From positions 932,191-996,190 of the forward strand of contig NW_004443648.1 in assembly GCF_000330505.1 (NCBI RefSeq): a DNA stretch of 64,000 bases, in the 5' to 3' direction. Made by a program: the position numbers and the translations under genes. This document shows positions 1 through 10,696 of this stretch, one piece after another (the first letter of the stretch is position 1; every line of letters begins with the position of its first letter). Origin of the DNA: Entamoeba invadens IP1. Its lineage: Eukaryota; Evosea; Mastigamoebida; Endamoebidae. The notes below the pieces were generated by a model that was not told where the DNA came from, ran no database searches, and worked only from the letters and a program-made list of their open reading frames with translations.

Positions 1-13
1 AAAGAACATACCA

Positions 14-1009
14 ATGTGCGACGTCAAAGACACCTCACCAACGCCAGAAACCACAACCTCACTCACAGAAGAACAACTCAATAACATCCATTCGTACAAA
101 CTTGGTAACATTAAACTCCTCGACAAAATTTCTTTTGTTATTGGAGTTTGTTTATTGCTCATCGGAGAGTATATCGTGCTTGTCCGCCCAGACTTAATGC
201 ACGTGTTCTATATCTGTATGTTTGTCCCTCTCGTCACATCAAGGTATTTAGTGTATCGAATGAACAAATGGCACTACTTTTTGTTGGACTTCTGTTACTA
301 CACAAACGCGACGCTCATTATCACAGTGATTCGCGCGTTTTATTTGAAACAAGACATTTCCTGGATATTCCCGACACTCTATGTCGTGGTTGGTGGTCCT
401 TTGTTAACTGCAATTCCAATGTGGAATAACGCACTTGTCTTCCACGACTTCACGAAACTGACGTCTATCACTATCCACTTGTTACCAGGGATGGTTGTCT
501 ATTGTATTCGATGGAAGAGCGATATTCCTATTCCTCAAGAACTCGACTTTGTGAATGGGTTTGTCTTCCCTTTAATCTTTTTCTCGATATGGCAAACACT
601 GTACCTCGTGATAACAGAAGGGTTTAAAAGAGAAACGATCTATGAGGAGGGATACATGACAAGTGTGAGATGGTTGGTAGAGGAGAAACCCCACAAAATA
701 TTGGTGTACATGAGGAAGTTCTTCCCCGAGAAGTTCTCATATCTGTTTGTGATGACTTGTGTGCAAGTTGGAATGTATTTCATGACAACGTTACCACAAT
801 TCTATTTGTATAAACACAGATTTGCACACCAAATGTGGATCACGTTCTGTTTTGTGTTCTGTGTCTGGAACGGTGCGAACTACTATTTCGATGTCTTCGT
901 AAATAGGTACATCGACTATCTCAGCCAATTCAAAACTACCAACGCGAACAAAAAAGAAAAAGTCGTTCAACCAGTGGGTGACACGGAAAACAAAGAAAAG
1001 AAAGATTGA
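14..1009 (+). CDS. Gpc1-like glycerophosphocholine acyltransferase (DUF2838)
   Basis: The 331-residue polytopic membrane protein has about eight hydrophobic segments between residues 35 and 305. The signature stretch around residues 131-165 contains AIPMWNNALVFHD, then KLTSITIHLLPG and a downstream IRW; this HD...H pattern is the hallmark of the DUF2838/Gpc1 family. In yeast and plants Gpc1 acylates glycerophosphocholine with acyl-CoA to make lysophosphatidylcholine, probably at the ER. It is shorter than yeast Gpc1 because the N-terminal extension is missing, and the C-terminus is a short lysine-rich tail. The ATG lies only 13 bases inside the window, so an upstream exon cannot be excluded. 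Function is inferred from the family. Confidence 0.75.
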   Translation: MCDVKDTSPTPETTTSLTEEQLNNIHSYKLGNIKLLDKISFVIGVCLLLIGEYIVLVRPDLMHVFYICMFVPLVTSRYLVYRMNKWHYFLLDFCYYTNATLIITVIRAFYLKQDISWIFPTLYVVVGGPLLTAIPMWNNALVFHDFTKLTSITIHLLPGMVVYCIRWKSDIPIPQELDFVNGFVFPLIFFSIWQTLYLVITEGFKRETIYEEGYMTSVRWLVEEKPHKILVYMRKFFPEKFSYLFVMTCVQVGMYFMTTLPQFYLYKHRFAHQMWITFCFVFCVWNGANYYFDVFVNRYIDYLSQFKTTNANKKEKVVQPVGDTENKEKKD

Positions 1010-1298
1010 TTGCTTGGTCGTTGTTGTCATTGTCGATGTGTTGTTTAATCTCAATAATTTCCGAAAGATCTTGAAATGATTATTATACTATAGATATAAC
1101 TATATCGAACAACTAAAACGTCAAACTATAAACTATAATTTTATAATTAATTTACTATAAATGTATGATGTTGATGTTACTAGTATTATTTGAATACCCA
1201 ATTTGTTACGATTAAAAAGTCTTATTATAATCCATTTCTTTGGAAGAAAAAACAACTCTTCCACTAAAAAAAAACTTGAACTTGGAATTAACACTTAA

Positions 1299-4200
1299 AT
1301 GAGTTCAAAAGTGGTCGAAGACTATAACCCATTTGCAGATACAGTCTCTAATCCACCACCACCAAAAACTCGGTCGCCTAACCCATTTCTTACTTCCCCA
1401 CGTTCACCACCTCCTACACTCTCAAAATCAACAAACCCTTTCGAAACAACATCAGAGGTCGTAAATACGAACCCATTTGCTGATGCACCTCCTCCCGTGG
1501 CAACAACTTCAGCGAATACAAATCCATTTGCTAGCGAATCGACAACAACAACTTCAGCAACGCAATTACCTTTGCCAGCGAAACCACAAGTCCCACCGAA
1601 GTCGAAAACTCCAAAACCACAAATTGCAGTGTCGAAAAGTCCGATTATGAGAAAAGAAGACGTGCAAGCACTTGATAATATTAACCCATTTGCGGATGGA
1701 AGTGAACAACAAAACACGTCGGAAGCACGAAGTTCACAAACGACTAAAAGTGTGAAGAGCGCACAAAACATTAACCCATTCAGTGATGAGGCACCACAAG
1801 TCAATACGACATCATATAACCCGTTTGGTGAATCAACTCAACCCAAACCACCTCAAGTGTTCCAAGAAACTCAAAAATCAAAAACACCGGAAAGTATTAA
1901 CCCATTTGCAGACGCTCCTCCAGCTCTTGGAGAAGGTACTACTCCATTACAAACGAATTCTACTAACCCATTTTTGGATACAACACAGGTCGAAGGTTCT
2001 AACCCATTTTCAGACTTACCACCAGCCGTCAAACAAACCTCCCCTGGATTGGGAAGAAGTATAGACATGAAAAGTCCAAGAATATTACGCGGTGAAGGGA
2101 TGACAAACAAACCATTTTCGATGACACAATCGACCCCACAACCCGTCAGACCACGGTTTTCATCCCCCGTGGAAGTCAAACGCAAAACACAGAAGAATGT
2201 GATCACACAAGAAAATGAAGAGGAGTGGGAGGATAGTTGGATGGACAAATCGACCTTTGATATTTCGTCACGAGGGATTGTAGCGAAGAATATTCAAAGT
2301 TCGAATGGGAGAGTTCTTTTAATTGGAAAGGAGAAGCACTACTTCTTCATGAATTATAAACCAATACTCATTCGAAACATCCCAAATCATATCACTAAGG
2401 CCGCAATTGATAAGACGGGTACACACATGTTGCTCTCCACTTTCGACGGAAAGCTCTTTTATGTGAACAAAGACCTCATCGACGTGGTGCCGATCAAAAT
2501 TCCACAACAAGCCGATTCCAATGCTAAATATGTGTTCACGGCTATCAGATTTAATGGGAATGAAAGTTCGGAAGAACGTTTGAAAGTCATGGTAGCCACC
2601 GGGAATAGAAATATATTACTCTTGTACATTGACGTCTCATCTGGATCTGGAATTAAGACGTCATGCGAGGTGATGTATGTCAACAAGAAAAAGATGAATG
2701 CGGATGTAGCTCCATTCAACGCGATTGATTGGATAGAGACGTCGACGTCGACCATCATCTTGGCGTCCTCACCGAGTTGTTTACAAAAGATAGTGGTGAA
2801 CACTAAAAAGGATATCATTAAAGACGAGTCGATATTGATCATGCCGTTGAAGACAGAGCCTGAGACTGGATATTTCTCATTGGTGCGTGATATATATGAA
2901 AAGAATATTATTCGAGTGATGTGGGTGTCTGGGAAGATGAAAGGATTAAATCAAGTCAATCCAGCTGAGAGCTCTAATATCGTGACGATGATCACTTTTG
3001 AGGTCGTTGGGAACGAGTTGCAACAGAATAGTAAGAAAGATATTATAAAGGACATTGTAGCTGCGTGCCAAACACAACATTATGTGTTCTATTTGTACAA
3101 TGACCATATTGAATGTCAATCGTTGTTGAATGAAAAGAAGTGCGAGGAAATACTTGAAGGAGGTGCTATATCACTGTGTGCCGATTTGGGAGGAGAAGAA
3201 GAGACCGTCTTTGTGTCGACGGGCTTCTCCCTCTACAAATTTTCAATAGCACAGAACGTCGGAAAAGACGACGAACCTTTCAATAAGAAACTTTTGCGAG
3301 ACATCTCTGATAGAAACAAATTGTTTGGGACGTTACTTAACCAACTGAATGAAGAGTCGAAGAAGGAGAAACAAGAGAACACGAAAATATCGTGTGCTGT
3401 GTTATACTGTTGGTGTGTCTCTATATTACTTGAACGGCTGAATGTGAGTGAAAAAGTCCCGCACATCATGGGGCAGATGAAGTCGTTGTTTTCCAAAGAC
3501 TTTGAAGGGAAGGATATCATCAATAGTAAAATAGTGCGGTACATGGTGCGCAGTTGTGGGAGTGAAGAAGTCTTTAATGTGTATTGTGAGTGTTCGAAAG
3601 ATTATGAAGGGAAAGTTGGTTATTTAATGGAGCGCGGGGAATATTCCGAAGTGATGAAAGTGATTCGTGGGTTAATGAAAAGTCGAGAGGAACGGATAGT
3701 AGGGGAGAGTCTAATGAAAAAGTACTTTGGTGTTTTGTTCATGAAATTGGGTTCTGAGAACACAAACGACTTCTTAGAGATCTTGGAGAATCAAGAGAGT
3801 AAAGAATATCCAGTTCTCTACAGTTGTTTGTTGATGAACGACGACAAAGACTTTTCCATTGACTTTGCGAGACAACTTTTAGAACGAAAAGAGAAAGGGA
3901 AGAAGAGTGGGAATGACAAGACAGTGGTCAATTACATCTTTTGGAGATATGTTGATCCGTTGAGTAATGTTCGAGACGAGGACGTTAAAAGATTTTTAGA
4001 AGAGAAAGGGAGATGGGATTCAATCGAATTTGAGAGTGGGATGCGCGCGCTGAAAGACAAGCGGTTTTATAGGACTTCGTTGTTTATGAATTTACAGAAA
4101 AAGAGATATGAAAGTGCGATAGAAGATGCTATAGTGTTGATCAACCAGTATGACACTATCAACAAAGAACAGAAAGATGAGGATGTCTCGTTGTTATTAA

Positions 4201-4850
4201 AGCTTCCGGGGAACATTACTAATGAAGATGAAAAGCGGTATTATTATTTAAGAGCAATGAGTGGCTATTTGTCTGGCGTGAAAACGTCGGGCGACCCAGA
4301 ACAACGGAAAGCTATCTATGAGACAGTTATGAAGAACAAAATCCCCGTGGAAGACTTGTTACAACTGTTGCCGTCCGATTGGAATTTGGGGGAGTTCAAA
4401 GAAATTGTTAAAAACGCGATCGAAGTGGAAGACAAGAAGAACAAAAACTTGATGAATGAAGTCGAGCGGATGTGTGGCTCGAGTGCTAAATTTGAAAGTA
4501 CCACTGCGAGATATAAAAAGTGCTATAAGACTGAACTGACTGCACTCAAATGCAACTTCTGCGGAGAACATATCATACCACAGAAGAAGGGAGAGTTCAA
4601 CTTGGATGGATCAAGAGGGGCTATGTTCCCCTGTTCGCATTGCTTCCACTTGCTTTGCATCAAAAACGAATTCAAACAACACCCAACCGCCTTTGCTCGA
4701 TATGTCACACAACTCATCATCAATGCACAAGATGAGGAGGAACAATTCAACTGTTATGCAGCAGAGTGTCCTATTTGTGGAGAACACAGTATCGACTTGA
4801 TCAAGTTCCCTTACACCTCTGCCCAGAACGATCAGTACTGGAATCTTTAA
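1299..4850 (+). CDS. Vps18/Pep3-like HOPS-CORVET subunit with N-terminal NPF array
   Basis: The protein has 1183 residues. Residues 1-250 are disordered, Pro/Thr/Asn-rich and carry eleven NPF motifs, most followed by x-D or x-D-like residues. Residues 310-650 look like a degenerate beta-propeller and residues 700-1080 are alpha-solenoid. The C-terminus carries a RING-type zinc site: CNFCGEH, then FPCSHCFHLLC, then AECPICGE and IKFPY. That arrangement, especially AECPICGE followed by FPY, matches Vps18/Pep3, the RING subunit of the HOPS and CORVET endolysosomal tethers. NPF motifs bind EH domains and NPFxD binds SHD1-type domains in endocytic adaptors. Animal and fungal Vps18 are not known for such a tail. 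It converges on the separase gene, with 96 bases between their stop codons. Confidence 0.75.
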   Translation: MSSKVVEDYNPFADTVSNPPPPKTRSPNPFLTSPRSPPPTLSKSTNPFETTSEVVNTNPFADAPPPVATTSANTNPFASESTTTTSATQLPLPAKPQVPPKSKTPKPQIAVSKSPIMRKEDVQALDNINPFADGSEQQNTSEARSSQTTKSVKSAQNINPFSDEAPQVNTTSYNPFGESTQPKPPQVFQETQKSKTPESINPFADAPPALGEGTTPLQTNSTNPFLDTTQVEGSNPFSDLPPAVKQTSPGLGRSIDMKSPRILRGEGMTNKPFSMTQSTPQPVRPRFSSPVEVKRKTQKNVITQENEEEWEDSWMDKSTFDISSRGIVAKNIQSSNGRVLLIGKEKHYFFMNYKPILIRNIPNHITKAAIDKTGTHMLLSTFDGKLFYVNKDLIDVVPIKIPQQADSNAKYVFTAIRFNGNESSEERLKVMVATGNRNILLLYIDVSSGSGIKTSCEVMYVNKKKMNADVAPFNAIDWIETSTSTIILASSPSCLQKIVVNTKKDIIKDESILIMPLKTEPETGYFSLVRDIYEKNIIRVMWVSGKMKGLNQVNPAESSNIVTMITFEVVGNELQQNSKKDIIKDIVAACQTQHYVFYLYNDHIECQSLLNEKKCEEILEGGAISLCADLGGEEETVFVSTGFSLYKFSIAQNVGKDDEPFNKKLLRDISDRNKLFGTLLNQLNEESKKEKQENTKISCAVLYCWCVSILLERLNVSEKVPHIMGQMKSLFSKDFEGKDIINSKIVRYMVRSCGSEEVFNVYCECSKDYEGKVGYLMERGEYSEVMKVIRGLMKSREERIVGESLMKKYFGVLFMKLGSENTNDFLEILENQESKEYPVLYSCLLMNDDKDFSIDFARQLLERKEKGKKSGNDKTVVNYIFWRYVDPLSNVRDEDVKRFLEEKGRWDSIEFESGMRALKDKRFYRTSLFMNLQKKRYESAIEDAIVLINQYDTINKEQKDEDVSLLLKLPGNITNEDEKRYYYLRAMSGYLSGVKTSGDPEQRKAIYETVMKNKIPVEDLLQLLPSDWNLGEFKEIVKNAIEVEDKKNKNLMNEVERMCGSSAKFESTTARYKKCYKTELTALKCNFCGEHIIPQKKGEFNLDGSRGAMFPCSHCFHLLCIKNEFKQHPTAFARYVTQLIINAQDEEEQFNCYAAECPICGEHSIDLIKFPYTSAQNDQYWNL

Positions 4851-4946
4851 TTGTGTTCTTCCTTTTTTGAGGTAGTTTATCTAGTTTATTTTATTATAAA
4901 AATACTATATGTAATACCAATTTTGTCATCACAATAGAACAGTCAA

Positions 4947-7900
4947 TCAATTGGATTTCTTGAGAATGGGAAACCCATAACACACTATCGAAGCTCCCAT
5001 AAAGTACTTACTCTTACACTTTCTTTTGGCTTTGTTGATTACATCGATCAGATACCCCTCTTGATCACTTTTAAGCCATTCTAAAATCTCTAATGTCATT
5101 GTGTCTAAATCGTTATCAGGAACACTCCACAAGTTCCCACAACACATTGGAGAGCCAGCAACTAAATAATCGATAGGAACACCACTGGGATCAAACTCAC
5201 CTCTTTGCTCCATTCGAACCGATTTACACCCCATCATCATAGAGACGGAACACCGTTTCAATTTCCGAATGCGACGACCAGGAACAAACTGCTCACCACT
5301 TCCGTGACCACAGTACATGAGTATATCATTCTCCTCAAGTGCTTTCAAAAACACATCAGCGTCGGGTATACTATTGGTAATGCCTTTCCACCCCATACTA
5401 TTGAGAACGGGTCCAACACGTTCGACAGTCCTTACTAGGTCTTGTGTTGGGTTGAGTACATAGAAGCCCTTCTTTTTGTCGATATAAAACATATTGTCAT
5501 CACTCTTGTTAATAGTGTTGAACGGTTCAAAAGAGGGAAGTCTGGAGTACATAACATCTTGCACATCTTTCATCGCCTCCCATGGCAATCTGTGGAACTG
5601 TTTGTCTAATATCAACACAACATGCACAGGCTTGTCTTCGACTTCTTGTAACTTGATCTGACGAAGACGGTGCAAGAGAAGCTCCCCTTCAATTGGTCCA
5701 ACCAACTTCCCAGTGACATCCTCAACCCCATCAAACACCTCTTCGTCCGACAAAATATCGATATGACGAATGATCGAATAGAATAAGCTCTTATTTTTGA
5801 TGTCACAATTCATCGACTCGTGTATGATCGAACGGAGGAATACATCCACATCCTCAGTTTCTTTAAAATCGACGGGAAAGAGTAACACACGGAGATACCC
5901 TAATACCTCTTTACTCATCGTTTCAGTGACACTTTCGATCTCTTGGTCAATGCTATGCACTTTGTTCCAATGACTTTTCTTCTCACACTCTTTCATGTGC
6001 GCACTGACACCACCAAACGCGTCTCTGATTTCCCCTTCAATTTCGTTGATTCTTTTTGTAGTGTCATTGATAAGACCACGACTTGTCTTCTTAATGACTG
6101 TGACGCAGTAATTCAGACTCAAATGACTGATCGCAATTTCATTCTTTTCATTTTCACTGGAGATACATACAAGACACATTCTACTCGAAACACTTTTCAA
6201 AATGTCGTGTAAGTCTTGCCCCTCATTTTCCACAGGAAATCGTAATCGATACGATAACCCAATCGATTTCAAATTGGCATACCCACGAAGGGGTTCATCT
6301 TCGACACAACAAATCATGTTATGGTATATCTTGTGAAGAAGAATTGGAATACCATACTCACTCCCACTTGTGAGTGCTTCATCTAGTACTTCGATTGCAA
6401 TGTCTTTCCGGTCGTTATCAATTTCTCGCCGACCAATCTCATTCAAAATGCACACACGAGTGATCCCACTGATTTCATCGGTTTCAAGTAATTTATAAAA
6501 CATTTCAATCACCTTCTCCCCTCTCTCCGCTTGTTGTGTGAGCTTCAGAATTTTATAATCAATCCGCCCTTTAATGGCGTAATACACCTCTTTTGTCTTA
6601 CTAGTTTTACGGTGGACTATCTCGCGCTTAATTTCCGTCTTACGTTTCACTTCACTTAATCGCTTCAACTTCTTTGGTTTATCATAAAATATCGAGCTCT
6701 CCATGTTCTCGTAATTTTTGGGCATCTTCCCATCAAGCGATTGTCTCACATTGAATTCACGATTCGTCGAGTCGCCAACTTCTATTTTGAGCGGCTCAAT
6801 TTTGTCACTTTGAATGACTTCTTCAACCAATTTCTTGGACAGTTGATAATATTCAAGTGCCTTTGAAAGCTCTCCCGTCTTGTTATATAAATCGCCGAGG
6901 CGCATGAATATCATAATGAGTTGCCTTTTAACAGACACATACCTTTTGATGGAACTCGATATTTGGTCGACAAAAGTAAATGCTTCAATCGACTTCTCGT
7001 AGTTCCCACACTTCATTTCAAGCTCTCCAATTTCTCCTTGAATCTCTATTTGTCGGCCATATGAACAGAATAGCTGGCAAAGTTTAAAACAGAAGTTGTA
7101 GCATTTCAAGGAATCCAAATAATTGTTGAGAACTTCAGTAAGCCACCCAAAGTGGATATACGAGTTGATCATGTCGGTGAGGAATGTCAGAACATTGGAG
7201 GAAAACAACCGTTTCATTTTGATTGGTTCATTCTTCTCGATTTTTTCAATCAGTTTTGAACGCGTTTCTATCCCACTTTTGCGTTGGTCAAACGACAAAT
7301 TGAACTCTCCAATCCGTTCGTTGTATCCCGATTGAATGTCGAGAAATCGCCCTTTCAGTAGCGTTATTTCAAACGTCGATGAACTCCGTTTTTGCGTCTC
7401 ATACAAAGAAATTGCCTCCGCAATTGTGTCGATCAAACTCTCGAAGTCCGTGTCATTCCTCGAAACTGTTTTAAGTAAAAAAGACGCCTTGAATAATAAA
7501 AATTCGATTGTAGTTAACTCCTTCTCTTCTCCATTCGGAAGTGTTTGGATTTTCCTTTCAATTTCAGTGATCACTCGTTTGGTAAAATCAGTATATCCCA
7601 TTTCAATATAACACCGAAGGGATTCAAACTCGCATTCAATGCACTCTTCATCACTCAGTGGAGCTTCTAAAATGAGTCTTCGTAGCATGTCCACAGACTT
7701 GATCCAACTTGTCAAGTCGCCATATAAACAAAACATCCCAACATATTTAGTCAAGACATATACAACCATATTTCCTCGTTGTTTGTATTCCTTTGTCCCT
7801 TTATACCCGTTGTCTATCACTTCTATATAACTCAACCCTTTCATTAAGTCCAATATTTGCGCCTCATTCGTTCCATCTTTCTGTGTGAAAATGATGAACC

Positions 7901-9449
7901 TGAAATAGAACGCAACTGCAATGAGTGTGTTGACATCAATTGGACTTGTCTTCAAAAATTCGTTACTTCTTTCTCGTGTTTTGATCTCGTCAATTAACTT
8001 TCCTATTCCATTGTAGTCTTGTGAGAGAATAGCTTTGAAGACTTGTAGTCGAATGTCTTGGAACCCTTGATTGTCCTTTTTAAAGCTTTGCTGCTCTAAT
8101 TCACAGAAAGTTGTTATTCCAAGTCTTTCATTCTCTTCAATGGTAGTGATCCTGAGCTGTCCAAGTAACAAATAAATCATCATTTCGGAGATAAAGAGAT
8201 GCACTCGTTTCGTTTGATTCTCTTTCAAGTCTTCCAGTGTTGAAACAATGACGTTCACCAATTCCAAAACTGTTTTACTGTTCTTCTGAGTTTTGAAAGA
8301 GTCTCTGATGCTCTCAAACACAAAGACTTTGTCTTGAAACGTCGGACTTTCAATATTGAAAAACTGTGAAATGATCATTTGTGGCGACTCACTTCCCACA
8401 TTCCTTGAACTCATTAACACCATCTTTTCTGAGTCTTCAATGAGTTTATGAGTGAAAGTCGGGAAGATACTTTTCTTGACTGTAAAGAACACATTAAGTG
8501 TATTAATCGCGCCGTAGTAATTCTCGCTTCGGTATAAGGAATACGCAATTTTGTATATCACATTAATCATCTCTTCCGGTTGCACTCGAAGAACCTTTGC
8601 ATTTGTTCTCAAAACTTGTGTGATCTTTGTGTGGTAGAGATTATGGAACATTAACACCGCAGAGAGTTGGACAACGGTTTTCCCTACCGACTTCACGTCG
8701 ATATTTGTCTGTTCTTTAGGCCCAAACCGTGGTTTTTCGTTATTCTCTGTTCTTAGAACTTGTGGGGAGATCTGAAAGAGTGTGCTGATTGCCTCCACAA
8801 GAGCTTCAATAAAGTGAAGAATTTCCAAATAGAATTTCTCGTCGTTTAATAACGCAAGGCGCTCTTTGAAACACAGAAAACCAAAAGTAGAAAGTGACTT
8901 TTCATACCCTTCAAATTGGTAGATGTAATTGAGTGAATTGGGAGATGGAAGTTGTGCAGACGAAGATAAATTTCGCAATGACGCTACTGCTTGATGCATC
9001 TCCTCCACCACTTGTAAATTTTCGTTCTTAGAAATCGAATTAGTGACTTTCAGAAGTGTTTTGTGTGCCATAAAAATGTCGAACACTAAAGAGTGTTCAA
9101 TGTCCAATTCCTTACTCTTCACATCTTGAAGTTTCCTTTCAATTTTCACCGCAAATTTGATGAACTCGTCAAACGGCATTTTGATCGTAATAAACCCGCA
9201 GTAAATGAAGTCCAGATACACTTCAAGTGGATATTTCTCTTCTAATATTTCAATTAAAAAGTTAAGAAGAGGTACCGACCTTTGGTATATCACAAACCTC
9301 GAACAATATTCCAGTGTTTGTGGGTGACTTACCATCACCAAGATTTTTGTGAGTTCCTCAAACACCTCATCTGACTTTTCATTTGCAATGTACATATGGT
9401 TGAATGTTTTAGTCACTACCATTGTGATAAGTTTCCTCTCCCTCTCCAT
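4947..9449 (-). CDS. Separase (peptidase C50), cohesin-cleaving cysteine protease
   Basis: The open frame reaches 9500 but only through a GTG; the first in-frame ATG is at 9449 (MERERKL), giving 1500 residues. The C-terminal caspase-like domain has the catalytic His in CGHGSGEQ (about residue 1382) and the catalytic Cys in MMMGCKS (about 1408). Their spacing of 26 residues is the same as in human separase. Flanking family motifs are also visible: YLVAGSPMCCGNLWSVPDND. The first 1250 residues are helical, TPR-like superhelix as in other separases. The enzyme cleaves the kleisin subunit of cohesin at anaphase. No securin is recognisable nearby. The dyad is intact, so the enzyme should be active. 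Confidence 0.95.
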   Translation of the reverse strand: MERERKLITMVVTKTFNHMYIANEKSDEVFEELTKILVMVSHPQTLEYCSRFVIYQRSVPLLNFLIEILEEKYPLEVYLDFIYCGFITIKMPFDEFIKFAVKIERKLQDVKSKELDIEHSLVFDIFMAHKTLLKVTNSISKNENLQVVEEMHQAVASLRNLSSSAQLPSPNSLNYIYQFEGYEKSLSTFGFLCFKERLALLNDEKFYLEILHFIEALVEAISTLFQISPQVLRTENNEKPRFGPKEQTNIDVKSVGKTVVQLSAVLMFHNLYHTKITQVLRTNAKVLRVQPEEMINVIYKIAYSLYRSENYYGAINTLNVFFTVKKSIFPTFTHKLIEDSEKMVLMSSRNVGSESPQMIISQFFNIESPTFQDKVFVFESIRDSFKTQKNSKTVLELVNVIVSTLEDLKENQTKRVHLFISEMMIYLLLGQLRITTIEENERLGITTFCELEQQSFKKDNQGFQDIRLQVFKAILSQDYNGIGKLIDEIKTRERSNEFLKTSPIDVNTLIAVAFYFRFIIFTQKDGTNEAQILDLMKGLSYIEVIDNGYKGTKEYKQRGNMVVYVLTKYVGMFCLYGDLTSWIKSVDMLRRLILEAPLSDEECIECEFESLRCYIEMGYTDFTKRVITEIERKIQTLPNGEEKELTTIEFLLFKASFLLKTVSRNDTDFESLIDTIAEAISLYETQKRSSSTFEITLLKGRFLDIQSGYNERIGEFNLSFDQRKSGIETRSKLIEKIEKNEPIKMKRLFSSNVLTFLTDMINSYIHFGWLTEVLNNYLDSLKCYNFCFKLCQLFCSYGRQIEIQGEIGELEMKCGNYEKSIEAFTFVDQISSSIKRYVSVKRQLIMIFMRLGDLYNKTGELSKALEYYQLSKKLVEEVIQSDKIEPLKIEVGDSTNREFNVRQSLDGKMPKNYENMESSIFYDKPKKLKRLSEVKRKTEIKREIVHRKTSKTKEVYYAIKGRIDYKILKLTQQAERGEKVIEMFYKLLETDEISGITRVCILNEIGRREIDNDRKDIAIEVLDEALTSGSEYGIPILLHKIYHNMICCVEDEPLRGYANLKSIGLSYRLRFPVENEGQDLHDILKSVSSRMCLVCISSENEKNEIAISHLSLNYCVTVIKKTSRGLINDTTKRINEIEGEIRDAFGGVSAHMKECEKKSHWNKVHSIDQEIESVTETMSKEVLGYLRVLLFPVDFKETEDVDVFLRSIIHESMNCDIKNKSLFYSIIRHIDILSDEEVFDGVEDVTGKLVGPIEGELLLHRLRQIKLQEVEDKPVHVVLILDKQFHRLPWEAMKDVQDVMYSRLPSFEPFNTINKSDDNMFYIDKKKGFYVLNPTQDLVRTVERVGPVLNSMGWKGITNSIPDADVFLKALEENDILMYCGHGSGEQFVPGRRIRKLKRCSVSMMMGCKSVRMEQRGEFDPSGVPIDYLVAGSPMCCGNLWSVPDNDLDTMTLEILEWLKSDQEGYLIDVINKAKRKCKSKYFMGASIVCYGFPILKKSN

Positions 9450-9623
9450 TCCGTTTCCTTTGATTATTATTTTCAGTCCCAAGTCAGTGTTTGAGAACAC
9501 AAAAAGTGAAGAAAAAAGCTGAAGAAAAAGAGAATGAAAAAGAACTCCGACTCCAAATATAGAATCGTTGGAAACTAAACACCGACGACTTATTTATTTG
9601 ATACACCAAAAAGACTCGCAGAC

Positions 9624-10403
9624 TTAAAAGTCGTCCTCGTCATCAATATACCTCTTCCCACTCGACTTCGCTTTCTTCAATTCTTCCTCATCTTCCCTTC
9701 TCCCAATACGATCACTCTCCGCTTCTTCATTCAACAACTGCGCATATCCCAAATCCTCTTCGCTTCCCCCATCGTTGGAATTATCATTATAATGATCGTC
9801 ATAATTGTCATTATCAGCGTAAGTGTTCGTGTAACTAGACGCCCCTCCATAACTACTTTTAGTGTAACTCTCATACCTCTCGGGGGGTTTGCTTTGTCGA
9901 ATAAGAGGCGCAGATGGTTTCTTTGTTGGTGCTGATTTGAATGAAATCTCCTCGCCGTCTGCTTGCGCTGTTTTGCGCTTCATCGTCAAACTTTTTTTAG
10001 TTGGACCTTCACGCGTTTTCGCCTCTTTCTTTTCTCTCTCCATCTTCGCTAAAGCATTTGCGATTACAAGTGGATCAGCTACCCTTTTACCACGCTTGAG
10101 CATCTGAAGCTTTTCCTCATCAGATAATTGTTTGTTTACAACTTTAGGAGAGACAACGGCTTTGACTGAAGTACGCTTCTCACCCTGGACGTGTGGGTCG
10201 GACGACCGGCGCGGCTTCGTACCTTCACTCCTTCGCGAGTGTTGCGTCGATTTTCTCTCGGCCTTCTCTTTTGCGCGAGTTTCTTCTTCAAGAAGGTGTG
10301 GCGTATACATTTGCTTGAACCGCATCGGGTCGTTCTTCTTCATGTCCAACTGCTCCAACGACAACACCATTTTCCCGTTGAACCATCTGATCCCGTCACT
10401 CAT
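9624..10403 (-). CDS. SPT2-like chromatin protein (putative histone H3-H4 chaperone)
   Basis: The protein has 259 residues and is mostly disordered and highly charged. The N-terminus has GIRWFNGKMVLSLEQLD; the middle is Lys/Arg-rich. The C-terminus reads DLGYAQLLNEEAESDRIG followed by RREDEEELKKAKSSGKR and ends in an acidic DDEDDF. This E-E-x-x-S-x-R-I-x-R-x-E-D-E-x-E-L pattern is the conserved C-terminal SPT2 motif, which in yeast and human binds H3-H4 during transcription. A Tyr/Asp/Asn-rich low-complexity patch precedes it. Outside the C-terminal motif there is no recognisable similarity, so the call rests on about 35 residues. Confidence 0.55.
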   Translation of the reverse strand: MSDGIRWFNGKMVLSLEQLDMKKNDPMRFKQMYTPHLLEEETRAKEKAERKSTQHSRRSEGTKPRRSSDPHVQGEKRTSVKAVVSPKVVNKQLSDEEKLQMLKRGKRVADPLVIANALAKMEREKKEAKTREGPTKKSLTMKRKTAQADGEEISFKSAPTKKPSAPLIRQSKPPERYESYTKSSYGGASSYTNTYADNDNYDDHYNDNSNDGGSEEDLGYAQLLNEEAESDRIGRREDEEELKKAKSSGKRYIDDEDDF

Positions 10404-10696
10404 CTATATTTTTTTGTTCGCTCGATTTTGGCCGTTTCTTATTCTTTTTTTTTTGTAATGACAACTTTTCTTTATAATTTCTGTTCGAGTTTTTACTAAG
10501 AAACAACATATTTGCAACACAAACAAATTATTTGCCAAAAATCATGATTTCTTGCACCATAAAAACATTAATTTCATTTGTGTTATTTTGTATAATTCTT
10601 CTTATTATAAAGTATAATAAATGGTACTATATTTTAACTACAAAAACAATATATTAACGAACACAAAAATACAGAAGGAGTCTTGAGATGGGATAC

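Noticed and set aside
9450..9500. N-terminal 17 extra residues of separase
   Set aside because: They depend on a GTG start; the first ATG is at 9449.
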